From Mediterranea massiliensis (lineage in GTDB: Bacteria; Bacteroidota; Bacteroidia; Bacteroidales; Bacteroidaceae): 64,000 nt of DNA. Positions within the stretch are counted from its first letter, which is position 1. Every line of letters starts with the position of its first letter. The stretch is taken from NCBI GenBank assembly GCA_015060685.1, contig SUXZ01000009.1, positions 1 to 64,000 of the forward strand. The letters run 5' to 3'. This document shows positions 26,483 to 36,365 of this stretch, in pieces. The notes beneath the pieces were generated by a model that worked only from the letters and a program-made list of their open reading frames with translations, made no database searches and was not told where the DNA came from. The translations under genes were made by a program, and so were the position numbers.

Positions 26483-29041
26483 TTAGCGAGCCTTGAGCTG
26501 CAAGTGTGCAGTAGAGAGGCCATCGGCAGTAGCCGTCAGACGGGCTTTACCCGACTTACCATTGTTCTGTATCACAACCAGACATTTTCCATAGAATGCC
26601 TTGCGATGGTTATCCTTGAAACGCTCCATAGAGGTTTGAGAACCGTTGTCCACACCGGCAATAAAGGCATTACCTTCTACCTGGAAGTGGATGTCGTCTT
26701 CGGCCCACGGACAAAGATTTCCATCCTTATCGACCACCTCGACGGTAACAAAACTCAAATCGCGGCCATCGGCTGTAAGCTGCGTACGATCGGGAGTTAG
26801 ACGGATAGCTGCAGGCGTTCCGGCTGTATGCATTTCCTGCTCGGCAACCACTACCCCATCCTTGCGTGTAACGACCTTCACGGTGCCGGGCTGATAGGTG
26901 ACGCGCCAGCAAACATGAAACTCTGTGCTCATGACAATATCATCGCTCAACTCATCGGTACGGGGACCGGCAGGAAGTTTACGACGAATGCCTTGCGACT
27001 GGCCGTTGATGAAGAGTTCGGCCTCATCGGCATTGTTGTAATAGGCCCACATGTCGATGGTTTGTTCCTCTTCCCAATTCCAATGGGGGAAGAGATGGAG
27101 CACGGTCTTATCCGGTCGCCACTCACTTTGATAGAGGTAATAGATGTCTTTGGGGAAGCCAGCCAAATCGACAATGCCGAAGTAACTGCTACGAGCAGGC
27201 CAGCCATAGGGGGTAGGTTCGCCCAGATAGTCGAAACCTGTCCAGATATATTGTCCGCTGATAAAAGGATTATGCTTTACCAAAGCCAATGTTCCTTCGT
27301 GATTGTTTCCCCAAGGCACATGGCAATTGTCGTATGAAGAGCAGGCAAACGACGGATCGCTATAGGGACGACTCCAATGTTCGGGACAGATAACTACCGA
27401 ATCGCTGGGCATGCGGTAGAAGCCACGGGTCATCAAACCGGAAACACTCTCAGTAACAATGAACGGCTTGCCAGGGAAGTTTTGCGGTACACCTTTGAAC
27501 CAATCATCGTGATAGTTGAATCCGATGATATCCAATGCATTGGAACGGAAAAGATGATTGCCGGGACTTGGCTCGTTGCAACCGGCTGTAATGGGGCGGA
27601 TAGCATCGATGGCACGAGTCATATCGGCCAATTTTCGGGTAAGAAGTGAGTTGACGGAGAGTTCGCCTTCGGCAGCAGCCAGTTGGTCGGCACTATGTCC
27701 GAAGTTCAGAATCATATTGGCCTCTTCCAAACTCAATGTATCTGCTCCGGCATCGCTCCATTGCTCCAGCACTTCGTTGCCGATGCTCCACATGAAGATG
27801 GAAGGATGGTTGCGGTCGCGAAGCATCAAGTCGGTCAAGTCGCGTTCGTGCCAATCGTTGAAATAGCGCGAATAGTCGTGGGCCGTTTTGCGCTTACGCC
27901 ACATATCAAATGTTTCGTCCATCACAATGAATCCCATGCGGTCGCACAGGTCGAGCAGTTCGGGAGTAGGAGGATTGTGCGAACAACGAATGCCGTTACA
28001 GCCCATCTCTTTCAGGATTTCGAGTTGACGCTCCAAAGCGCGTACGTTGACAGCTGCCCCTAAACAACCTAAGTCATGATGCATGCACACACCGTTAATC
28101 TTCATCGGTTTTCCGTTCAGCGAGAAACCCTTTTCGGCATCGAAGCAGAAGTAACGGGCTCCGGTGTTAGTAGTGTAGGCATCGAGCAACTTACCATCAG
28201 CAGCCAGAACTTGGGTATATACCTGATAGAGGTAAGGGGTTTCGATGCTCCACAGTTGTGGATTATCCAACTTCAGTTCTTGCGTAAGGACAGATGTTTC
28301 TGTGGCCTCAACAGTCAATGTATCGGGATTCAGACGGACAACTTCCTTACCATCGGCATCGAGCAAAGAGGTCAGCAGCGTAACGACTTGTTTCTCGCCG
28401 GTTGTATTTTCAATGCCGGTCTGCACCGAAAAGGTTGCTTGCTCTTCACTCACCTGGGGGGTAGTGACATACGTTCCCCATTGAGCGACATGAACAGGAT
28501 GCAAGTTGCGGAGCCATACATGACGGTAAATGCCGCATCCTGAATACCAACGGGAGTTGGGTTGTTCGGCATTATCTACACGGACAGCTACCACATTGGG
28601 CTTACCCCATTGGATATAAGGAGTAAGGTCGTAACTGAAGGAGATATAACCATACGGGCGGGTACCCAGTTCATGACCGTTGATATAGACGGTGGCATTC
28701 ATATAGGCACCATCGAAATCGATGTAGAGGCGTTTGTCCGATGCATTTACATCGGGAGTAAAGGTCTTGCGATACCAGCCAATACCTCCCGGCAAAGCAC
28801 CGCCACCGGTACCCGAAGGATTGTGGGGAGAGAAATCGCCTTCGATAGCCCAATCGTGGGGTAAGTTTAATTTTCGCCAGGCAGAATCGTCGTAGTCGGG
28901 AGCCATTGCATCAGGCTCATCACCGAACTGGAAGCACCAATCATTACTGAAATTGATGCGACGAGCATCGGCATCCGAATTACCTACAGAAGTACATCCG
29001 GCCAATACAATACAGAAACAAGCAAGAAAGAAATTACGCAT
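26483..29041 (-). CDS. GH2 beta-galactosidase lipoprotein
   Basis: 852 residues with lipobox CIVLAGC. Order: sugar-binding jelly-roll domain (LPHDWAIEGDF, GGIGWYRKTF), immunoglobulin-like domain, TIM barrel with general acid Glu in MWSIGNEV and nucleophile Glu in FIVTESVSG, then a DUF4982-type and a C-terminal GH2 beta-domain (DLSFVTVEVVDKDGN). Substrate-binding CSHNPPTPELLDLCDRMGF is typical. In xyloglucan loci this enzyme removes beta-1,2-galactose, agreeing with the adjacent fucosidase and xylosidase; other beta-galactosides are possible. 68 bp after GH31. Confidence 0.93.
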   Translation of the reverse strand: MRNFFLACFCIVLAGCTSVGNSDADARRINFSNDWCFQFGDEPDAMAPDYDDSAWRKLNLPHDWAIEGDFSPHNPSGTGGGALPGGIGWYRKTFTPDVNASDKRLYIDFDGAYMNATVYINGHELGTRPYGYISFSYDLTPYIQWGKPNVVAVRVDNAEQPNSRWYSGCGIYRHVWLRNLHPVHVAQWGTYVTTPQVSEEQATFSVQTGIENTTGEKQVVTLLTSLLDADGKEVVRLNPDTLTVEATETSVLTQELKLDNPQLWSIETPYLYQVYTQVLAADGKLLDAYTTNTGARYFCFDAEKGFSLNGKPMKINGVCMHHDLGCLGAAVNVRALERQLEILKEMGCNGIRCSHNPPTPELLDLCDRMGFIVMDETFDMWRKRKTAHDYSRYFNDWHERDLTDLMLRDRNHPSIFMWSIGNEVLEQWSDAGADTLSLEEANMILNFGHSADQLAAAEGELSVNSLLTRKLADMTRAIDAIRPITAGCNEPSPGNHLFRSNALDIIGFNYHDDWFKGVPQNFPGKPFIVTESVSGLMTRGFYRMPSDSVVICPEHWSRPYSDPSFACSSYDNCHVPWGNNHEGTLALVKHNPFISGQYIWTGFDYLGEPTPYGWPARSSYFGIVDLAGFPKDIYYLYQSEWRPDKTVLHLFPHWNWEEEQTIDMWAYYNNADEAELFINGQSQGIRRKLPAGPRTDELSDDIVMSTEFHVCWRVTYQPGTVKVVTRKDGVVVAEQEMHTAGTPAAIRLTPDRTQLTADGRDLSFVTVEVVDKDGNLCPWAEDDIHFQVEGNAFIAGVDNGSQTSMERFKDNHRKAFYGKCLVVIQNNGKSGKARLTATADGLSTAHLQLKAR

Positions 29042-29062
29042 AAGATACTGGTTTATGAATAA

Positions 29063-29089
29063 TAGGGGCGAACGAAATGTCCGCCCCTA
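29063..29089 (-). other. Intercistronic hairpin between GH31 and GH2
   Basis: TAGGGGCG (29063-29070) pairs with CGCCCCTA (29082-29089) around 11 bases. No T-run follows, so mRNA stabilisation or partial attenuation is more likely than termination. Confidence 0.5.
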
Positions 29090-29109
29090 AATAGATTGTA
29101 TATCGCTAA

Positions 29110-31989
29110 TTACAATTGAATGGTTTGTGCTTCGCCGTTGTATTTTACCTCAACAGCCTTTGCGCTCTTCGCACCAACGCCCACCGGTGCATCAGCAGAA
29201 ACCTTCACTACACGGAAAGTACGTTCCTTCAACATGCCGGGGAATTCGCCTTGACGAGCACCGATAGTCAGTGTGCCATCAGCATCATTATAGTTCATCG
29301 GAATCATGGCATAAGCACCCTTTTCATAGTTGTAGTTCACATTCTCGTCTTCATACAACGTAAACTCGCCGTTAGCACCTGCATATACATATAAGGTAAT
29401 CTCTTCGGCCGGTTTCTCGTCGCTATATTGCATATCGGGACCCATCGGCAGGATGGCACCTTGACGAACATAAAGCGGAATGCGTTCGTATGGAGCATCT
29501 ACAACCAGTTGCTGGCCGCCTTCCACAAACTTGCCACTATAGAAATCGTACCAACCGGCACCGGCAGGGAAGTACATGCTACGTTCGCGAGCACCATATT
29601 CATAAACAGGAGCCACCATCAAAGCCGGGCCAAACATGTATTGGTCGCCAATATTGTTAACAGCGGCATCAGCGGTAAAGTCCATTACCAACGGACGCAT
29701 CATAGTATAGTCGGCAAAGTGAGTCATACCGGCCATTGAATAGATGTATGGCATCAGGTTATAGCGCAACTTGGTGTAGTAAACCACACTGTTGTAGCAA
29801 GGATGTCCTTCGGGAGCGATGTTCCAGATTTCACGGAAAGGATATTGTCCGTGAGCACGGAAGAGCGGGCAGAATGCACCGAATTGATACCAACGGGTAT
29901 TCAACTCGCGCCACTCTTTGTAATCGGCATTTTCGCGTCCGGTACGGTTATAGAGTTCCTGACCGGCTACATATCGATTCTCTACACAGAAACCACCGAT
30001 ATCCATTGTCCAATAAGGAATACCGCTCACAGCAAAGTTCAAGCCGGCCGAGATTTGTGCTTTCATATCCTCCCAACGGGTAGCGATGTCGCCACTCCAG
30101 GTAGCTGTGCTATAGCGTTGCAAACCGGCAAAACCGGAGCGAGTAAGCAAGAATACACGTTTGTCGGGATCGGCAGAGCGTTGTCCGTTATAGATAGCAT
30201 CGGCATTCACCAAAGCATATGCATTGAAGTATTGATCGGACGGGCCAAGAGCAGTGGGTCCACACAAATCCTTTCGATATTCAATGTCTGTACAGTCGCG
30301 GATATTCGGCTCACTTGCATCCATCCACCAAGCATCGAAACCAAGCGGATAGTAGTGGTCTTGGATTTGATTCCAGAACAGTTTGCGTGCTTCTGAATCG
30401 TAGGCATCGTAGAAAGAGCCCAGATAACCGGGACCTACCCAGTCGCGAATGCTATCTTGGATGGCTTGTTGATACATCCAACCCTTTTCGTCGAACTCTT
30501 TGTAGTGTTCGGTGGTTGCATAGAACTTAGGCCATACAGAAATCATTACTCGTCCATTCATGGCATGGATACTGTCCACCATACCCTTCGGATCGGGGAA
30601 ACGAGCCAAGTCGAATTCGTGACTTCCCCAAGAATCTTGTTCCCAATGTAACCAGTCGATAACGATGTTGTCGATAGGAATCTGACGGTTGCGGAAACCT
30701 TTCAACGTAGAGAGCACTTCATCGCGGGTATTATACTTCTCGCGACTTTGCCAATATCCCATAGCCCACTTCGGCATTACCTGTGCTTTGCCGGTCAGTG
30801 TACGGTAGCCGCTGATAATCTCGTCCATGTTGTCGCCGTGGATGAAGTAGTAGTCTTCCTGCTCTTGCATTTCACCCCACCACGACATCTTTTGTTGCTC
30901 AGCCTTATCCACCGGAGCATAAGCGCGAAGTCCGCAATAAGAAACGCCGCCATCGGGCTCCCACTCTATCTTGATGGGCACTCGCTTGCCGCCTTCCATC
31001 TCTACGCTGAACTTGTAGCTGTTGGGATTCCAAGCCGTACGCCAACGTTCGGGCACTACCTCCTTACCATCGATAGTCACCGTCATGTAGCCGGCATAAT
31101 AGAGGATGAAACGGTGCAAGCCAGCCTCTTTCGGCTGAATTTCACCTTCGTAAACCACCTTCGAGCCTTGGAAGGGGAATTTCTCCGGCAAATTCACCAC
31201 GCGACTCAAATCGCCACGGACAAGGTGTTCGAAATAGATTGATTCTTCGCGACGAACCAACACGTCAGCGCCCTTTGCAGGAGTATAAGTACCGGTCAGC
31301 GCACCCTCCTTACCCTCTTTATCGTAAAGATTGAACACTTCGCCCAATTGAGAATAGTCTTCGGGATTACCGAAACGAAGCAACGAGTAACTATCCCACA
31401 AGATACCGTAGTTCTTGTTCGACACAACGAAAGGTACACTTACCTTGGTGTTGTATTGGAACAGTTCTTCGTTCTTTTCTTTATAGTTGAACTCGTCGGC
31501 CTGATGTTGTCCCAATCCATAGAAACCTTCATCATCACCTGCCGATTGGAAAATCTGACGAACGCTATAGGCTTGCTTGCCATCGGCTTCGAATGGTTCG
31601 AAGGTTCGTCCACCCTGTTCTTCGGCCAAGATTTGGTTACCTTCGGCATCGGCAAATACCACTTGTCCGGTAGTCTTGTTAACGGTAGCAGTAACTTCGG
31701 AAGTCTTCAAGACAACAGCCTCGCCCAAATCCTCCACTTGAAAAGCCGTCTTTTCGGCTTGTGGCACGATGATAAGGCTTTCGGTATCGGCAAACTTCTT
31801 GTCTGGAGTAGCCGAAACACGAATCAGTTTTTCTCCAATAGCCTCCAAGCGCACCTTACGTGCACCGTTTTCCTGCTGATTGGTTACTTCCACAATTACA
31901 CCTTTGTCGGTAATTTGATACCCATTGTTGGTACACGACAATAACATCATGCCACCTAACAAACACATTGAAATTTTTCCTAGTTTCAT
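29110..31989 (-). CDS. GH31 alpha-xylosidase with PA14-like insert, lipoprotein
   Basis: 959 residues, length close to BoGH31A of the B. ovatus xyloglucan locus. Lipobox GGMMLLSC. N-terminal sandwich (GFYGLGQHQADEFNYK), PA14-like insert about residues 225-345 (EAGLHRFILYYAGYMTVTIDG), barrel with IVIDWLHWEQDSWG, nucleophile Asp in DAWWMDASEPNIRD and acid region ATWSGDIATRWEDMK. The aromatic and Asp pattern after IDW matches xylosidases rather than maltases. First gene of the GH31-GH2-GH95 transcript, with a promoter at 32033-32040 and a presumed regulator site upstream. Confidence 0.93.
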   Translation of the reverse strand: MKLGKISMCLLGGMMLLSCTNNGYQITDKGVIVEVTNQQENGARKVRLEAIGEKLIRVSATPDKKFADTESLIIVPQAEKTAFQVEDLGEAVVLKTSEVTATVNKTTGQVVFADAEGNQILAEEQGGRTFEPFEADGKQAYSVRQIFQSAGDDEGFYGLGQHQADEFNYKEKNEELFQYNTKVSVPFVVSNKNYGILWDSYSLLRFGNPEDYSQLGEVFNLYDKEGKEGALTGTYTPAKGADVLVRREESIYFEHLVRGDLSRVVNLPEKFPFQGSKVVYEGEIQPKEAGLHRFILYYAGYMTVTIDGKEVVPERWRTAWNPNSYKFSVEMEGGKRVPIKIEWEPDGGVSYCGLRAYAPVDKAEQQKMSWWGEMQEQEDYYFIHGDNMDEIISGYRTLTGKAQVMPKWAMGYWQSREKYNTRDEVLSTLKGFRNRQIPIDNIVIDWLHWEQDSWGSHEFDLARFPDPKGMVDSIHAMNGRVMISVWPKFYATTEHYKEFDEKGWMYQQAIQDSIRDWVGPGYLGSFYDAYDSEARKLFWNQIQDHYYPLGFDAWWMDASEPNIRDCTDIEYRKDLCGPTALGPSDQYFNAYALVNADAIYNGQRSADPDKRVFLLTRSGFAGLQRYSTATWSGDIATRWEDMKAQISAGLNFAVSGIPYWTMDIGGFCVENRYVAGQELYNRTGRENADYKEWRELNTRWYQFGAFCPLFRAHGQYPFREIWNIAPEGHPCYNSVVYYTKLRYNLMPYIYSMAGMTHFADYTMMRPLVMDFTADAAVNNIGDQYMFGPALMVAPVYEYGARERSMYFPAGAGWYDFYSGKFVEGGQQLVVDAPYERIPLYVRQGAILPMGPDMQYSDEKPAEEITLYVYAGANGEFTLYEDENVNYNYEKGAYAMIPMNYNDADGTLTIGARQGEFPGMLKERTFRVVKVSADAPVGVGAKSAKAVEVKYNGEAQTIQL

Positions 31990-32032
31990 GTTATAGTTTT
32001 GATTAATATTATTGTTTTACTTTAGTGCAAGG

Positions 32033-32040
32033 CAAAGGTA
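32033..32040 (-). promoter_or_regulatory. -7 promoter element of the GH31-GH2-GH95 operon
   Basis: On the minus strand TACCTTTG matches TAnnTTTG and lies 43 bp before the GH31 ATG. Confidence 0.65.
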
Positions 32041-32084
32041 CGAAAAAACAACTATACAAAATACCCCTTCAAGAAATATCTATC

Positions 32085-32120
32085 AGCAAGATGTTTCCAA
32101 AAGGGGTACATTTTGTTTAT
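32085..32120. promoter_or_regulatory. Candidate HTCS activator site upstream of GH31
   Basis: The sequence AGCAAGATGTTTCC, five bases, GGTACATTTTGTTTAT closely matches 37964-38001 upstream of GH5 (shared AGCAA, ATGTTTCC, GGGTA, TTTGTT with the same spacing after ATGTTTCC). It lies 45 bp upstream of the -7 box. The two copies differ in distance to the promoter by 22 bp, keeping the same helical face. Confidence 0.6.
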
Positions 32121-35100
32121 TTCTGCCCTTGACTTTGATATACCGACGGCAGCACACCAAATTCTTCTTTAAAATACTTGGCAAAATACTTCGGATTGTT
32201 AAAGCCAAGCTGGTAGGCTATTTCAGATACATTCCGACCGCTTTCGCGCAAGAGTTGTGCCGCACGTTTCAACCGGATAATGCGAATAAACTCGATAGGT
32301 GTTTTACCGGTTATCTGCAACAACTTCTTATAAAGATGCACACGGCTCATTCCCAAAGACTGGCTCAACTCTTCGACTGAAAGCGTAGTGCGCGAGATGT
32401 TCTCTTCCACATACTTGATGGCGTTTGTCACCAACTGCTCGTCCATCGAAGTAATCTTCACTTCGCTGGGGGCCGGATCTATCAAGCGCGTTTCCGACTT
32501 GTTAGCATAGAGATCCAACAACTTGCGCATCCGGAGCAACAGCACCTCTACGTTGAACGGTTTCGTCATGTAGTCATCAGCACCGATAGAAAGGCTTTCC
32601 ACGGTATCTTCCACCCCATGCTTGGCGGTGAGCAGAATCACCGGTATTTGTTGCGTGCGACTATCACTCTTTATCCATCGGCACAGTTCGTTACCATCCA
32701 CTTCGGGCATCATGATATCACTTACCACAATATCAGGAAGTGCCTCCGGTATCTTTTGCCATGCCTCATAGCCGTTCGATGCCGTCATTACACGGAAGTA
32801 AAGCGACAGGCTACTTTCCAAGAAGGATACAATATCCTCGTTGTCGTCCACTACGAAAGCCAACGGTTTATTCTTCTCGGCTCTATTCAGTTGGTCGGCA
32901 GCCTCCTCCGAACTCAATTCTTCGTCTTCATACTCTTCGGTGACGATTTCATTGCCTTCAGTTTCGGTCGTCACCTCTTCTCCATCCAATAAAGAGGCTT
33001 GTACGACCTTCTCTTCGGTGGTTTTTTCGACATGCATTATCGGTATTTCTATCACAAACACCGTTCCGCCTCCTTCGTTATCCACGACCTTCACTGTTCC
33101 CTTATGCATCTCTACAAAGTCGTGTACCAGACTCAGGCCGATACCGCTACCGGTAGACTGGTTGTCTAATCCCTTGTGTTTTGCCTGATAGAACGAGTCG
33201 AAGATGTGTGCTTTGTCCTTATCGCTGATACCCACTCCTGTATCGGCCACCTTCATCTGTAGCGTGTCGGGAGCATTTTTAGAGAGTTCCAATGAAACCG
33301 TTATCCTACCGCCTTTAGGTGTAAACTTAAAGGCATTGCTCAGCAGATTGGTCACTACCTTACTCATTTTATCCTCATCGAACGACATCTCCAAGCGGTC
33401 GAATGCCGAATCGAAAAGCAGTTGCACCTGCTTCTTTTCCGAAATCATCGAGAATCCGCCTACCACTGTCTTCACCGTGGAGACGATATCCATTTCCGTC
33501 GGATTCAGGTTCATTCCTGCCATTTCCATCTTGCGGAAATCCAACAACTGATTTACCAGGTTCAGCAGGTTCACAGCATTGCGGTGCATCATTCCCAATT
33601 GTTCCTGCTGCTTACCGGTGGCGGTGCGCATCATCGTCTCAAGCGGTGAGATAATCAACGTCAGCGGTGTTCGCAATTCATGGCTCACGTTGGTAAAGAA
33701 GCGGAACTTCATCTGTGTGATCTCCTCCTTTTTCTTGGCATCCTCTTCCATCTGGCGAATCTTGTAACGATTCCGTTCACGAAGTTTGATAGCCATGGAT
33801 GCCCCGTAAACTGCCAACAGAACAAGCACGGCATAGATTGCATAGGCCCACGGCGTTCTCCAGAAGGGTGGTTTAATCACTATCGTCAATCGACTTGCTT
33901 CGGCTCCGGCCACATCGTCACTATTCACCGCCTTTACCACCAAATTATATTTGCCGGGGCTCAAGTTGGTATAGGTTACTTGCGACTCCCCTTCGGGCAA
34001 TGTCATCCAACTGTCGTTAAACCCTTCCATCTTGAACACATAGCGTGTCTTGTTGGGCAGGATGTAACAATCCGTTGCCAGACCTATGGTAAACACATTC
34101 TGTTTGTAATCCAAAGTCAACGGCTCGCCGCTATTCAGGTTGTTCTTCAACACCACCTGTCCGTCATACTCCTTGCCCACCTCTACTTGTTGGTTGAACA
34201 AGCGGAAAGACGAAAACATTACGTGCGGTTGCACCGAGTTGTATCGGATGTCCTCCGGATGGAACAGATTCACGCCATACAATCCACCCATCATTATCTC
34301 CCCACCGGGCAGTCTCTTTATGGCGCGCTGGTTGAACTCGCTGCTCTGCAAGCCATCCTTTTCGTCGTAAAGCATGAATTGCAAGCTATATTCACTAGTC
34401 TTTTCTGGCTGTGTCAAGATGATGTTGGTTACGCCCTTGGCTGTTGTTACCCACATGTTTCCGCTTTCGTCTTCCGTAATACCGCTGATAAAGCGTTCTG
34501 AGGTCATGGACGAATATACCGGTTTCATGGCCTTCTTCTCCATGTCGTACAGATACAAGCCATCTCTGGTAGCAATCCAAATCAAGCCTCTGCTATCTTC
34601 GTACACCTGTATCACACTTTGGTTGGAATGTAGGTCGCGACCTTGTGTTTCTTCGGTTATGTTATGGAAGGTCTGGTTACTAAGGTTGAGGATGGTTACT
34701 CCCTCCGAGGCTGTTCCCACCACGATACAGTTCTTCTTGCTATAGCACACCGACGCCAGGAAGTTACTATGCAGCCCGCTATTATTCAGGTTGTAGGTAG
34801 TAAACTGATCTGTCTTGGGGTCCAAACATTGTAATCCGCCACCCAATGTTGCTATCCAGATGTTACCCTTATCGTCTTCAGCCAGACTCCATACATTGTC
34901 GCTGGACAGCGAGTTCGGATTATCTTCCTGGTGCTTGTAGTGCTTGAAGGTTTTGCCATCGAAGCAATTCAATCCGGCTAAATAGGTACCAATCCAAAGT
35001 TTACCGTCGCTGGCGCGAAGCATGGACACAATCACATCCGACGTCAACGACCCGGCGCCGCCGTGGGTATATACACGTTTAACGTTGGTTTTCGGATTCC

Positions 35101-36229
35101 AATGTATCAGTCCGGCATCGTTGGTTCCCAGCCAAAGGCAATCGTTATCGGCCTCTTCGATGGCATTGATGTCGCCCATCAGTTCAAATTCAAACTTATA
35201 GATACTCTTATCATAATAAGAAATACCTTTCTTGTCAGTACCCACCCACATCATGTTGTTGTCGTCGGCATAAATCACCGACATGGTGTTGTGCTGCAAT
35301 CCGCGTTCGTTTTCGCGCTCCAAGTTGTGCAATACGTTGGTATAGGTGGCCGTTTTTTTATCCCACACCTCTATGCCGTTCTTGTCGGTACCAATCCAGA
35401 TTCTTCCTTCGGCATCTTCGGCAATGGCTTTTGCCAACGTGCTGCGGTTGTTGAAAATCCGTTCCCAACGAGGCAACCAGCGATTGTTTTCAAGGTCGTA
35501 CACACCCAATGTGCGCACCGAATATACCCACAACAGGTTTTCCGAGTCTTTGAACAAGCGCACCTGCTCCATTGTATTGGCAGGGAATTGTTCTGCCTGT
35601 GTAGTATCTTTCCAACGGATGCTCATGCTTTCCACATCCACACCATACAATTCTCCGTTGTTGAAGGCCAATACCATCATTCCATCATGCTCTGCCATGC
35701 TTGTCAGTTGGGTATTAGGCAAGGCATCGGCGGCAACGAGCAGTTTCTTTGTTTCACCGCTTTCGCGTTTGTAGTAGTAGCATCCGTTCCAGTTTTGATA
35801 GAACCAATAGTCGCCTTGTTCGTCGATATATACATAATGCGGTTTGCCAGGAAGTCCTGCTTTTGTAAAGTAGTCGGATGGGGTACGTACGAAGAACTCT
35901 TTTTCCAGATCGTAGAGGATTATTTCACCTCCCGAACGCATCCACAAGTTGTTCTCGCGGTCTTCGATAAGGTAGTCCACATAGTTGTCTAACAAAGAGA
36001 GGGTATCGTTTTTCTGGGTTCGGAAATTCTTGAAGCCATAGCCATCGTAACGAGCCAATCCTGAAGCGGTTCCAAACCACATAAAGCCCTTGGAATCTTT
36101 GAGTATGGCCCCTATCGAATTGTTTGGAAGGCCATCTTTTACTTCAAGATGTTTAAACATGAACTCTTGCGCCCCAAGCGGAGTGAGTGAAAAGGCAAAC
36201 AGGAGAAATAGTATCGTAAATCTCTTCAT
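32117..36229 (-). CDS. Hybrid two-component system regulator (HTCS)
   Basis: One-protein sensor kinase and response regulator of 1370 residues, inner membrane. Order: signal peptide (1-20); periplasmic two-bladed propeller sensor made of Reg_prop repeats such as GLPNNSIGAILKDSKGFMWFGT (about 25-700); Y_Y_Y domain (about 710-775); membrane helix near 785-808; HisKA with phospho-His in FTNVSHELRTPLT (about 848); HATPase with TGSGIGLSLV; receiver domain with Asp in VVSDIMMPEVDG (about 1170); AraC-type DNA-binding domain (about 1265-1365). Such proteins sense an oligosaccharide in the periplasm and activate the adjacent locus. It sits between GH5 and GH31 genes, so both transcripts are likely targets. 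Confidence 0.97.
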   Translation of the reverse strand: MKRFTILFLLFAFSLTPLGAQEFMFKHLEVKDGLPNNSIGAILKDSKGFMWFGTASGLARYDGYGFKNFRTQKNDTLSLLDNYVDYLIEDRENNLWMRSGGEIILYDLEKEFFVRTPSDYFTKAGLPGKPHYVYIDEQGDYWFYQNWNGCYYYKRESGETKKLLVAADALPNTQLTSMAEHDGMMVLAFNNGELYGVDVESMSIRWKDTTQAEQFPANTMEQVRLFKDSENLLWVYSVRTLGVYDLENNRWLPRWERIFNNRSTLAKAIAEDAEGRIWIGTDKNGIEVWDKKTATYTNVLHNLERENERGLQHNTMSVIYADDNNMMWVGTDKKGISYYDKSIYKFEFELMGDINAIEEADNDCLWLGTNDAGLIHWNPKTNVKRVYTHGGAGSLTSDVIVSMLRASDGKLWIGTYLAGLNCFDGKTFKHYKHQEDNPNSLSSDNVWSLAEDDKGNIWIATLGGGLQCLDPKTDQFTTYNLNNSGLHSNFLASVCYSKKNCIVVGTASEGVTILNLSNQTFHNITEETQGRDLHSNQSVIQVYEDSRGLIWIATRDGLYLYDMEKKAMKPVYSSMTSERFISGITEDESGNMWVTTAKGVTNIILTQPEKTSEYSLQFMLYDEKDGLQSSEFNQRAIKRLPGGEIMMGGLYGVNLFHPEDIRYNSVQPHVMFSSFRLFNQQVEVGKEYDGQVVLKNNLNSGEPLTLDYKQNVFTIGLATDCYILPNKTRYVFKMEGFNDSWMTLPEGESQVTYTNLSPGKYNLVVKAVNSDDVAGAEASRLTIVIKPPFWRTPWAYAIYAVLVLLAVYGASMAIKLRERNRYKIRQMEEDAKKKEEITQMKFRFFTNVSHELRTPLTLIISPLETMMRTATGKQQEQLGMMHRNAVNLLNLVNQLLDFRKMEMAGMNLNPTEMDIVSTVKTVVGGFSMISEKKQVQLLFDSAFDRLEMSFDEDKMSKVVTNLLSNAFKFTPKGGRITVSLELSKNAPDTLQMKVADTGVGISDKDKAHIFDSFYQAKHKGLDNQSTGSGIGLSLVHDFVEMHKGTVKVVDNEGGGTVFVIEIPIMHVEKTTEEKVVQASLLDGEEVTTETEGNEIVTEEYEDEELSSEEAADQLNRAEKNKPLAFVVDDNEDIVSFLESSLSLYFRVMTASNGYEAWQKIPEALPDIVVSDIMMPEVDGNELCRWIKSDSRTQQIPVILLTAKHGVEDTVESLSIGADDYMTKPFNVEVLLLRMRKLLDLYANKSETRLIDPAPSEVKITSMDEQLVTNAIKYVEENISRTTLSVEELSQSLGMSRVHLYKKLLQITGKTPIEFIRIIRLKRAAQLLRESGRNVSEIAYQLGFNNPKYFAKYFKEEFGVLPSVYQSQGQK

Positions 36230-36291
36230 TACATCAGATTTATAAGGTTTTCAAAAGGCAAAAGAAATGAAAAATCGTGAGATTTACAAAT

Positions 36292-36336
36292 AAAAAAAGG
36301 GAAAAGTTACTTCCACTTCAGCAGAAGGCTTTTCCC
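36292..36336 (-). terminator. Terminator between GH5 and HTCS genes
   Basis: On the minus strand GGGAAAAG (from 36336) pairs with CTTTTCCC (to 36299) and is followed by seven T. GH5 is thus likely transcribed alone and the HTCS separately. Confidence 0.7.
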
Positions 36337-36365
36337 ATATTTATCAGAACGAATAAGGGGTGTAC

